Origin: Streptomyces sp. DSM 15324
GTDB taxonomy: Bacteria > Actinomycetota > Actinomycetes > Streptomycetales > Streptomycetaceae
DNA length: 64,000 bases
Direction: 5' to 3'
Assembly (NCBI RefSeq): GCF_001514285.1
Contig: NZ_KQ949037.1
Span: forward strand, 1-64,000
Part shown: piece after piece, positions 42,761 through 50,560 of the stretch
Position numbering within the stretch: the stretch's first letter is position 1
Layout of the letters: each line of letters begins with the position of its first letter
Program-made: the position numbers and the translations under genes
The notes under the pieces: model-generated
Databases searched by the model: none
Seen by the model: the letters and a program-made list of their open reading frames with translations, nothing else
What the model was told of the DNA's origin: nothing

Positions 42761-43608
42761 CGGCTCTAGGGGATCGCCCCGAGGTATAGCGCTATGCCCC
42801 GGTTATGGTGAAGTCGGCTTGCCGGGCCGTATGCCATCCGGCGGACTCGTTGTGGTGGGCAGGGGGCGCCCTGTTCGTAGGCCATGCGTCAATTGGGTCG
42901 AGCATGGGGCAACACCCGAGTCCCTGACCGTGATCGAGGTGCTCGTTCCCGGCAGGTTCGTCACCACGTTCGCCGAGCGGTTTGTGTGGTGTTGCTCGGA
43001 GGGTTGGGCGACCGGGCTCCACGAAAAGTGCGCCGGTCGGCAGACTGAGTCTGGAGGGGCACGCGCTCGTCCCCGTCGAGGGGGGGGGCGTCGTCTACAA
43101 CGGCGTGCACGTCGGTTGCCGCGGTGACCCTTGACTGCGGCCTCCCCGCCAGGGGCGACGAATGGCGTACGGCAGCATTGGCCCCTGCTCGGTCTGTTGA
43201 GGAGCTTCAAGAAGGTGAGCAGCACCTCTGAGTAGCCTGCAGCGGCTGGCGACGCGCCCCGTGCCGACTGCGCCAGCGGTCGGCTGTGCGTAGGGCTGGT
43301 GACCTTGACCTTGCACTGCCGGTGCTGAACAGTGCGGTGGTGGCGGAGCGGATTTCGTCGACAACCGGAAGCGTCCCGGACGATCAGCTTCCCAGCGTCG
43401 TACGACTGGACGATATTTGACGAGATACGTTTCGGCCGCGGGACCTTAGGGGCGTATTTCGGTGGGGTCCGTGCAGTCAGTGACGGCGACGCTGTAGGAG
43501 TCTGCTGGCCGGGGGCAGGGTCGCATCGAGGCATAGGGGAGCTCACGGGATGTCGCACACTGGGCGCAGAGGCACAGCCGGGCTGAAGGTAGGCTTGGTG
43601 GTCGGTTG
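42761..43608. other. region without a supportable gene
   Basis: About 850 bases. A plus frame from about 42774 to 43127 (containing VIEVLVPGRFVTTFAERFVW) is open but shows no family I know, and it crosses a run of ten G at 43081. The rest has short frames on both strands. It is probably debris at the edge of an inserted element. Confidence 0.35.
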
Positions 43609-44160
43609 TCAGGGACGCTTGCGAGTAGCTGGTCCCTCAGCTCCATCGGCTCCCTCGTTCAGCGCTTGGGCGAAGTCATCGGCGTATTCGCTGATGCGCT
43701 GAAGGATGCGGAGTCTAGCGCCTCTGCGGTTGCTGGGGGTCTGCAACTGTCCGATGGCGGAGACCAAGGGCTTGGTACTTTGCCTCGCTCTGCGAAGTGC
43801 TTCGATCGATGGGCTGTGCAGATGGTCGCCCTGGGTGACTCGAGCCCACACGAGCGCGGTTACCGCAGCCCGGGTCAAGGGGGACTCCACGTTGGCAAGG
43901 CGGACCAGGCCTTCCGTGAGCGCAGCATGGTCCTTGACAGGGATCTGCCAGGTACGCAGCGCTCGACGACGCGCAGCGAAATTCACGTTCAGTGGATCAG
44001 CGTCCAATTCCTGCGCGAGGGTCTCGACTGCAGTGTCGAGCAGTGGCCAGAGACCGCCGGGCAGCAGGCTTCGCTTGAGGACGGCAAGGCTACGTTGGGC
44101 GGCGATCCACGGTACTCCCAGGATGACGGCGCATTGTGGCCAGGTTCCGCCGCCAGCCAT
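43609..44160 (-). CDS. hypothetical protein, possibly a TniQ C-terminal fragment
   Basis: 183 residues, weakly typical codon use. GGGTWPQCAVILGVPWIAAQ, LLPGGLWPLLDTAVETLAQE, and VNFAARRRALRTWQIPVKDH followed by AAVTALVWARVTQGDH look like the C-terminal half of actinobacterial TniQ-like transposition proteins; I am not sure. There is no Met with a clear ribosome site, so it may be a fragment. A long inverted repeat lies directly upstream (44192-44268). No signal peptide or membrane segment. Confidence 0.4.
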   Translation of the reverse strand: MAGGGTWPQCAVILGVPWIAAQRSLAVLKRSLLPGGLWPLLDTAVETLAQELDADPLNVNFAARRRALRTWQIPVKDHAALTEGLVRLANVESPLTRAAVTALVWARVTQGDHLHSPSIEALRRARQSTKPLVSAIGQLQTPSNRRGARLRILQRISEYADDFAQALNEGADGAEGPATRKRP

Positions 44161-44191
44161 TTCGACGAGCTTGAGGGAGGCTACTCGGCGT

Positions 44192-44268
44192 GGGCTTGAT
44201 CCGCTTTGATGGACATCCTCCCGGGGTGAACCCCTGATCTCGGATGTCCGTCAAAGCGGATCAAGCCC
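44192..44268. repeat. 27-bp inverted repeat with 23-bp loop
   Basis: The arm at 44192-44218 is the reverse complement of 44242-44268 at 26 of 27 positions; both hold GCTTGATCCGCTTTGA. The outer ends are GGGC/GCCC. Arms this long, next to a transposition-like fragment, look like two facing ends of a mobile element, or a large hairpin. Confidence 0.75.
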
Positions 44269-44560
44269 ATAGCGTCTGTGGTCACACGCGAGTGGCGAAG
44301 ATTTCCAGTCGGCATAAAAGGGGGATAGTGGGCACCGAGATCACGACCTCGATCCGGAGCCACGCCTGGTGGAAGGCCATCCGGGCGAGTAAGCCGCTGA
44401 CTTCGTCGGTGAGCTGTTGTCGTAGGGCGGAGGAGTTTTCGGGGCGACGTTCCACGCTCGCCCCGACTGCGCGGTGAGGCCGCCGTCTCGATCCCGGATG
44501 TGGTCGCTGCACAGCCGGGATGCCGGCGTGCCCCCTGCTGGGACCGCTTAAAGTGGCTGT
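44269..44560. other. unassigned stretch with an antisense tail frame
   Basis: A minus-strand frame ending at 44282 (VSGLLARMAFHQAWLRIEVV...LEIFATRV) reads like the C-terminus of a protein but I cannot place it. The sequence is less G+C-rich than the surroundings. Confidence 0.3.
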
Positions 44561-44800
44561 GTGTCCACAGGAAACGCCGTAGTGGCGCGCTACGTGCGCT
44601 TTCTCAGAGAGCAGCGGGGTCTGTCCCTGGCCGAGTTGGCCCGGCAGGCCGGGCTGGCCAAGCACACACTGTCGCATCTGGAGCAGAGTACCGGCAACCC
44701 CACGGTGGACACCCGGTTCGCCATAGCTGCTGCGCTCGGTGTCCCGGTCACCCGGCTGGTGGCCGAACGGGAGCAGGTGATGACCGTGCAGCGGGCCGAC
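44561..44800 (+). pseudogene. truncated XRE-type helix-turn-helix regulator
   Basis: From a GTG at 44561 the frame gives about 80 residues of an XRE regulator: VVARYVRFLREQRGLSLAEL, ARQAGLAKHTLSHLEQSTGN, TVDTRFAIAAALGVPVTRLV. It stops resembling the family at about VMTVQRAD (44800), where it runs into the ISL3 transposase fragment. The effector (usually cupin) domain is lost. The open frame continues to 45274 only as antisense of the transposase. Confidence 0.65.
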
Positions 44801-45255
44801 TGCAGCGGGGCCTCGGTGACCTCGTGTGCGGCGCGGAAGGCGTCCATCACGGTCGGCCAGGACAGACGCAGATCCCGGGCAGCCTGGATGACGGTGGAGG
44901 CGGCGTCGCGTATGCGCCGCCCGGCAGCACCGCGCAGTCGCATGGTGATCCGTGCGCCGGCCGGGATCTGCGGGATCTGCTCGGTGAAGGACCGGCGCGG
45001 GCAGCCGGCCTCCCGGCACCACCATCGGCGCTTGTGCCGGTGGAACTCCAGTCCGCGCTCGCCGTACGGCAGATCACGGGGCCGGATCACCGCCGAGCCC
45101 TTCACCCTGGTGGCGAACACCCCGCAGGCCGGGCACGCCCGGGCCCTGTCATCGGCCGTGGCCAGGTGGACCCGGCGTGTCCCGTCCGCCAGCCGCTCGA
45201 CCCGGACGACGGACACCCCGTCGAGGTCGAGGAGCAACGTCGTATCGTTGAACAA
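44800..45255 (-). pseudogene. N-terminal fragment of an ISL3 family transposase
   Basis: Minus-strand frame starting LLLDLDGVSVVRVERLADGT, with a zinc-finger-like CPACGVFATRVKG, then KRRWWCREAGCPRRSFTEQI and an HTH region ending HEVTEAPL. These are the N-terminal 150 residues of ISL3 transposases; the DDE catalytic part is missing. Homology ends exactly where the XRE frame ends, marking a deletion or recombination joint at about 44800. Confidence 0.7.
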
Positions 45256-45553
45256 GCCCGTGGCTCCTGCATGATCGTTCTGCGTAGAGAACAGAAATGA
45301 TCACGCAGGGTCACGGGCACCTTGCGTCCAGGGCCAAGCGGCCCGACCCAACACGGAACGTGACGCCGTGTCAGCAAGCCGAAACCAGCGCACCGCTCAA
45401 CTTCGAAGACCCCGACCGACCCCTTTGAACGGTTGTGGTCCGCACCGTCCGGTCACCAGAAATCTCCCGGTCGTCCGCAACCGCCCACGACCGTCCGGGC
45501 AACCCGCAGCATCCAGGATGCGTACCGGCCGGGGAGACGTGTGGCCCGGCTTG
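45256..45553. other. ISL3 end and spacer
   Basis: About 300 bases upstream of the transposase fragment. GATCGTTCTGCG...GATCACGCAGG near 45271-45310 is an imperfect dyad that may belong to the IS terminus. No gene seen. Confidence 0.3.
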
Positions 45554-45565
45554 TTGATCGGTCAA
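45554..45565. promoter_or_regulatory. auxiliary LacI operator TTGATCGGTCAA
   Basis: One mismatch from TTGACCGGTCAA, the centre of the main operator at 45721. The centres are 168 bp apart, a distance compatible with looping. Confidence 0.45.
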
Positions 45566-45720
45566 ATCGTGAACCGGACGGGACGCTAATCGCGTGTATC
45601 GGTGACGTCAAGGTGTCGTATCCGTCCGATTTCTATGCAGGTGGCACGCGTCGAAAAAGTACGTCTGGGGCTCTTGACGACTCTCGAACCGGCGTGACAG
45701 TGTCCGTCGCCATCAGGTTG

Positions 45721-45734
45721 TTTGACCGGTCAAA
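45721..45734. promoter_or_regulatory. LacI-type operator TTTGACCGGTCAAA
   Basis: Perfect 14-bp palindrome with the central CG typical of LacI/GalR operators. It abuts the ribosome-binding site of the LacI gene, so binding there should repress it. Confidence 0.75.
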
Positions 45735-45749
45735 AAGGAGGTGAAGCGG

Positions 45750-46757
45750 ATGGTCACGATGGACGACGTCGCCCGGCGCGCAGGCGTCACCAAGCAGACG
45801 GTCTCCAACGTCGTCAGAGGGCGTACGGTCGTCAGCCCGGACACCCGGGCGAAGGTGGAGGCCGCGATCGCGGAGCTCGGTTACCAGCCGAACCTGCTGG
45901 CGCGGAGCCTCGCCACCGGCACCACCATGACGGTCGGCTTCATCGTCCCCACGGTCGCCAACCCGTTCTACTCGGTCGTGGTGGAGGAGGTGGAGACCGT
46001 GCTCGAGGAGCGTGGCTACCACCTGCTGCTGGCCACCACTCGCGGGGACGGGGAACGCGCCAGACGCCATCTGACGTCCCTGTCCAACCGTTCCCTGGAC
46101 GCGCTGCTGGTGGCGGGTGACCGGGATCTGGGTGAGCACGTCCCCCTGCTGGAACGGCTCGGTCTGCCGGTCGCCCTGTGCATGTGGGACAGCGAGCCGC
46201 CGTCCGCCCTGCCCGTCGTCACCGTGGATTTCGAGAAGGCGGGCTATCTGGCGGGCCGCCACCTGTGCCAGTTGGGACATCGGCGGCCGGTCGTCATCGC
46301 CGATGTCCCGGCGCACAGGGTCCGCATCGAGGGCATGCGCAGGGCCTTCGCCGAAGTGGGCGTCACGTTAGGGGACGAGGCGGTCCTGTCCGCTCCCGGG
46401 GCGACGCCCGAGGCGGGTTACGCCGCCGCTCTGCTCGCGCTGGCCGCGCCGGAGCGACCCACCTGCGTGCTGACCTCCACCGACGCCATCGCGCTCGGAG
46501 TGACGGAGGCCTTCCGGCATCACGGCCTTCGGGTGCCGGAGGACATCTCAGTGGTGGGCATCGACGACATCCCCCAGGCCGCCCACGCCCATCCGCCCCT
46601 GACCACCGTCGGCCTGCCCATGCGGCGTATGGCCCGTGACGCTGCCGAGTTGCTGCTGAACGCGATCCGTGACAAGCAGCCCGTCCCACCCGATCTGTCC
46701 CTGCTCAGCCCGGCGATCATCCGCCGCGAGAGTTCCGCGCCACCGGCACAGAACTGA
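45750..46757 (+). CDS. LacI family regulator of the glycan locus
   Basis: 335-residue LacI/GalR repressor. HTH VTMDDVARRAGVTKQTVSNV with hinge YQPNLLARSLATG, then the periplasmic-binding-like domain (VGFIVPTVANPFYSVVVEEV, DALLVAGDRD, VVGIDDIPQAAHAHPPLTTV). I chose the ATG at 45750, 8 bp after AAGGAGG; the GTG at 45741 overlaps that site. It precedes the ABC importer and glycosidase genes on the same strand and probably senses a sugar they release. A second palindrome lies 168 bp upstream. Confidence 0.93.
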   Translation: MVTMDDVARRAGVTKQTVSNVVRGRTVVSPDTRAKVEAAIAELGYQPNLLARSLATGTTMTVGFIVPTVANPFYSVVVEEVETVLEERGYHLLLATTRGDGERARRHLTSLSNRSLDALLVAGDRDLGEHVPLLERLGLPVALCMWDSEPPSALPVVTVDFEKAGYLAGRHLCQLGHRRPVVIADVPAHRVRIEGMRRAFAEVGVTLGDEAVLSAPGATPEAGYAAALLALAAPERPTCVLTSTDAIALGVTEAFRHHGLRVPEDISVVGIDDIPQAAHAHPPLTTVGLPMRRMARDAAELLLNAIRDKQPVPPDLSLLSPAIIRRESSAPPAQN

Positions 46758-47227
46758 CGACAGAACTGACAGCCGGTACCGCCGCGTTCTGACGGTCGGT
46801 GGCCCCCGCAGACCCGGGACCGCGCCCGTGCGGTTCCCGGCACCCCGGTCGGGGCGGCAAGAGGTCCCGCCGCCGCCCCGACCACGGGTCGACCGAACTC
46901 CCATCCGCTCCTTGGCCGCCACACGGCCAGGGTCGTCCGGCCCCCGGCCCCGTGCCGCCCGGATTCCCGCCGCCCCTCCAGCCGGGGCCCGGAGCCAGTG
47001 GTCTCCCCGCCCTGCTCCGGGCCTCCAACCCGCCGCACCCTCCGGCGGGACCGGCGCCGTGTCACTCGTACACCGCCGTGCTGCCCCGCCACTCGACCCG
47101 CTCACCCCTTTGCTCCCCGAGCGGGCACCCCTCCGCACCGCCTCGCGCCCGGTCCCGCCGTACGCCGCCTCCACACACGGCGACATCCGGCACAAAAGCC
47201 GCAAGCCTTAGTCAACAGGAGCCGATC
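46758..47227. other. long leader before the ABC operon
   Basis: 470 bases, very G+C- and C-rich on the plus strand. Frames are open on both strands through base bias, not homology. The importer promoter should be in here, yet I see no clear copy of the TTTGACCGGTCAAA operator. CAGGAGCC at 47217 is the ribosome site of the next gene. Confidence 0.4.
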
Positions 47228-48598
47228 ATGAACCACGACAACCACCTTTCCCGGAGAGCACTCCTCGGCAGATCAGCGACCGTCGCCGGCGCTGTCCTGG
47301 CCGGAAGCGCGCTCAGCGCCTGTGGCACGGGCGGTTCCGGCGGCAGCGGCGGGGGCAAGCCGACGCTGCAGGTGATGATCGACGGAACGGACACCGAGTT
47401 CGGAAAGCTGATGGCGCAGTTCGAGAGCGCCAACGACTGCAAGGTCGTGGTCTCGAAGTTCGACAAGGTCAAGCTGAACGCCTCCATCGCCGCCGGCAAC
47501 CCGCCGGACCTGGTGCGTACCAACGGCGCCTCCGAGATGCCCAACCTCATAGCCCGCGGTCTGGTGGAGAACCTCGACCCGTACCTGGCCAAGAGCACCG
47601 TCTTCAAGGCGGACGACCTCGACCCGATCGTCGGCGTCTACCGCTTCGACGGCAAGCAGCAGGGCAAGGGGTCCCTCTACGGCTTCCCCAGCGACTACTC
47701 GCAGGACTGCATGCTCTGGTTCAACAAGGAGCTGTTCGACCGGGCCAAGGTCCCTCACCTCAAGCCCACCGACACCCTGAGCTACGACGATGTGCTGGAC
47801 CTCGGCAAGCGGCTGACCGTCCGCAAGGGCGGCAAGGTCGACGTCTACGGCTTCGACCCGGCGTGGAACTTCGTCAACCAGGGTCACCTGATGCAGATGA
47901 TCGCCCAGCAGGGCGGCTCCCTGTGGAACGACGACTTCACCAAGGCGGACTTCACCACGCCCGAGGCTCGCAAGGCGATCCAGTGGTACCTGGACTGGGG
48001 CAAGGCCCGGGTCGGGACCGGCCCGCTGGACCCGACCTCCGACTGGCAGGGGCCGATCTACGACTCCGGTCGTATCGCCATCCAATCCTACGGCTACTGG
48101 TTCGGCGCGATCATCAACAGCGCCGACGCCGGGGCGAAGCGTGCCGAGCTGGCCGCCGCCTCCGGATTCGTGCCCGCCCCGCAGATGGGCTCGACCCGGG
48201 TGGACTCCTGTATGACCGGTTCCGGCGCGTGGATCCCGAAGCAGGCCGCGCACAAGGAACTGGCCTTCAAGTTCCTGGAGTTCTGGCGCGGCGGCGCCCC
48301 GGGCGTCGAGCACTTCGAGGCCGGCGGCGGCCTGCCCGCCCTGAAGCACATGCGCTCCCTGCTGCCGCGCACCACGGCGTTCGACAAGGACCACTACGAC
48401 GTCCAGATGGAGAACCTGAAGAACTTCTCGATCCTGCAGTTCTCCCCGTACGCCGACTACACAGCCGTCGAAGGGGCGATCACCACCAACGTGGAGGCGG
48501 CGATCAAGGGCCAGGCCAGTCTGGACAGCGCGATCCGCAAGCTGCAGACCGCGATGGACGACATCGTCCAGCAGGGCAAGCAGCAGCTCGGCGCCTGA
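47228..48598 (+). CDS. sugar ABC transporter substrate-binding lipoprotein
   Basis: 456-residue extracellular binding protein (solute-binding family 1). The signal SRRALLGRS has a twin Arg at 9-10, followed by a hydrophobic run and lipobox LSAC with Cys32, so it is probably Tat-exported and lipid-anchored. A Gly/Ser linker precedes the domain. YGFPSDYSQDCMLWFNKELF and WNFVNQGHLMQMIAQQGGSL are typical. The start ATG at 47228 has AGGAG upstream. It is first gene of the importer operon with permeases at 48627 and 49646. No ATPase is present; Streptomyces usually share MsiK. Confidence 0.92.
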   Translation: MNHDNHLSRRALLGRSATVAGAVLAGSALSACGTGGSGGSGGGKPTLQVMIDGTDTEFGKLMAQFESANDCKVVVSKFDKVKLNASIAAGNPPDLVRTNGASEMPNLIARGLVENLDPYLAKSTVFKADDLDPIVGVYRFDGKQQGKGSLYGFPSDYSQDCMLWFNKELFDRAKVPHLKPTDTLSYDDVLDLGKRLTVRKGGKVDVYGFDPAWNFVNQGHLMQMIAQQGGSLWNDDFTKADFTTPEARKAIQWYLDWGKARVGTGPLDPTSDWQGPIYDSGRIAIQSYGYWFGAIINSADAGAKRAELAAASGFVPAPQMGSTRVDSCMTGSGAWIPKQAAHKELAFKFLEFWRGGAPGVEHFEAGGGLPALKHMRSLLPRTTAFDKDHYDVQMENLKNFSILQFSPYADYTAVEGAITTNVEAAIKGQASLDSAIRKLQTAMDDIVQQGKQQLGA

Positions 48599-48626
48599 AG
48601 TACTCGGCAAGGAAAAGGACGTCAAC

Positions 48627-49649
48627 ATGTCCGTGCTCGCACGGGAGGCAGCGGTCGCCGGGTCACCGGCGGCCGTTGGCCGCGACACCACATCCGGGGT
48701 CCGGTCCCCGAACCGGCGCTGGAAGCGCTACCCCACCTGGAAGTTCTACGCGTTCGTATCGCCGTGGGTGATCGGCTGTCTCGCGCTGACGGCCGTTCCG
48801 ATGGTGTACGCGCTGCTGCTGAGCTTCACCGACTTCGACGGTCTGTCAGGCAACTGGCACTGGGTGGGCCTGCGGAACTACACCACGGCCGCGCACGATC
48901 CCGTGGTCCGGGAGAGCCTGCGCCGCACCGGCCTGTACGCGCTGGCCGTCGTGCCGCTCAGTCTGGCCGGCGGCCTCGGCTTCGCGCTGCTGCTCAACCA
49001 GCGGCTGCGCGCCATGGGCGTCTTCCGTACGATCTTCTACCTGCCGTCGGTCGTGCCCATCGTCGCCACCGCACTGATGTTCAAGCTGATGTTCGACCGG
49101 GATACGGGGCTGGTCAACGGCTTCCTCGGCTGGTTCGGGATCGACGCGGTCTCCTGGCTCACCGATCCGCAAGCCTTCATGATCCTGGTCCTGCTCTCGC
49201 TGTGGGGTCTGGGCGGCGGCATGGTGGTCTTCCTCGCCGGGCTGCAGGCCATCCCGGCCGAGATGCTGGAGGCCGCCTCGATGGACGGGGCGGGCGCCTT
49301 CCGGCGCTTCTGGCACGTCACGCTGCCGCTGCTGAGCCCCATGATCTTCTTCCAGCTGGTGCTCACCCTGATCACCACCCTGCAGACCCTGGTCCAGCCA
49401 CTGCTGCTGGCCCCCGCCGTCAGCGGCGGCGCGGGCGGCGGCGCCACCGACGCCACCCACGTCCAGCAGGGCGACTTCCTGTACATGGTCAACGTCTACG
49501 CACAGTTCTTCAGCTACCAGAAGTACGGCTACGGGGCCGCCCTGCTGTGGATCCTCTTCCTGGTCATCCTGGTCGTCACGGCTGTGGTGCTGCGTTCGAG
49601 TTCCCTGTGGGTCCACTACGAGGTCGACCAGGACGGAGACGACAAGTGA
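48627..49649 (+). CDS. sugar ABC transporter permease, MalF-like
   Basis: 340-residue inner-membrane permease with about six transmembrane helices: WKFYAFVSPWVIGCLALTAV, FRTIFYLPSVVPIVATAL and others. The EAA loop reads EMLEAASMDGAGAFRRFWHV with the conserved Gly, contacting the shared ATPase. It lies 28 bp after the binding protein and overlaps the next permease by 4 bp (GTGA). A SGGAGGGATDATHVQQGD loop near 275 is longer than usual. Confidence 0.93.
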   Translation: MSVLAREAAVAGSPAAVGRDTTSGVRSPNRRWKRYPTWKFYAFVSPWVIGCLALTAVPMVYALLLSFTDFDGLSGNWHWVGLRNYTTAAHDPVVRESLRRTGLYALAVVPLSLAGGLGFALLLNQRLRAMGVFRTIFYLPSVVPIVATALMFKLMFDRDTGLVNGFLGWFGIDAVSWLTDPQAFMILVLLSLWGLGGGMVVFLAGLQAIPAEMLEAASMDGAGAFRRFWHVTLPLLSPMIFFQLVLTLITTLQTLVQPLLLAPAVSGGAGGGATDATHVQQGDFLYMVNVYAQFFSYQKYGYGAALLWILFLVILVVTAVVLRSSSLWVHYEVDQDGDDK

Positions 49650-50509
49650 CCACTCCCAAAGTGACCTTGGCCAACCGCGACGCGACCGCGGCCCGGCGCG
49701 GCCGGGGGCTGATGTACGGCCTGCTGATCCTGCTGGCCGCACTGTTCCTGGCCCCGCTGGTGTGGAACCTGCTGTACGCGCTCAAGAGCCGTGCCGAGAG
49801 CTCCAGCACCCAGGTGCACATCTGGCCGCAGCACGCCGAGTGGGGGAACTTCCACAGCGCGCTCGCCCTGATCGACTTCTTCCGGTACACGGGCACCACC
49901 ATCATGCTGGCCACCACCTTCTCCCTCCTGGTGACGGCGTCCAGCTCGATGGTCGGCTTCGGCTTCGCCCGGCTGCGCGGACGCGGACGCAAACCGCTGT
50001 TCAGCCTCATGCTCGCGACCACGATGGTGCCGCAGATCCTCACGGTGATCCCCACCTACGTGATCTTCAGCAAGATGGGTCTGATCAACACCTACTGGCC
50101 CTGGGTGCTGTGGGGCCTGGCGGCCTCGCCGTTCCACGTCTTCCTCTACCGGCAGGCGTTCGCGGGTCTGCCCCGCGAGCTGGAGGAGGCGGCGATCCTG
50201 GACGGCTGCGGTTACTTCCGGATCTACTGGCAGATCTTCCTGCCGCTGGTGAAGCCGGTCATCGCGACCTCGTTCATCCTCGCGTTCACCTGGGTGTGGG
50301 GCGACTTCATCACCCCCGCCATCTTCCTCAACGGTGACAACACCACCCTGGGCGTGGCCATGGCCTCCGGCTACACCCTCAACGGCATCAGCCTCAACAA
50401 CGTCCTGGCCGCCGGGACCGTGTTCTACGTCCTGCCGGTGCTGGTGCTCTTCTTCTTCGCCCAGCGCTCCTTCACCCGGGGCGTCGCCACCAGCGGCCTC
50501 AAGGGCTGA
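49646..50509 (+). CDS. sugar ABC transporter permease, MalG-like
   Basis: 287-residue membrane permease with about six helices: YGLLILLAALFLAPLVWNLL, TIMLATTFSLLVTASSSMVG, ATTMVPQILTVIPTYVIFSK. The EAA loop is RELEEAAILDGCGYFRIYWQ. The start is the GTG at 49646, overlapping the stop of the upstream permease, so the pair is translationally coupled. It is followed 51 bp later by the GH2 gene, indicating one operon for import and intracellular cleavage. Confidence 0.93.
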   Translation: MTTPKVTLANRDATAARRGRGLMYGLLILLAALFLAPLVWNLLYALKSRAESSSTQVHIWPQHAEWGNFHSALALIDFFRYTGTTIMLATTFSLLVTASSSMVGFGFARLRGRGRKPLFSLMLATTMVPQILTVIPTYVIFSKMGLINTYWPWVLWGLAASPFHVFLYRQAFAGLPRELEEAAILDGCGYFRIYWQIFLPLVKPVIATSFILAFTWVWGDFITPAIFLNGDNTTLGVAMASGYTLNGISLNNVLAAGTVFYVLPVLVLFFFAQRSFTRGVATSGLKG

Positions 50510-50560
50510 AACACCGCCCGGCCCACCACTCGTACTCCCAGCACACACGAAGGATCACCC

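Noticed and set aside
43075..43092. Run of ten G near 43081
   Set aside because: A homopolymer, perhaps an assembly weak point; no repeat structure or function visible.
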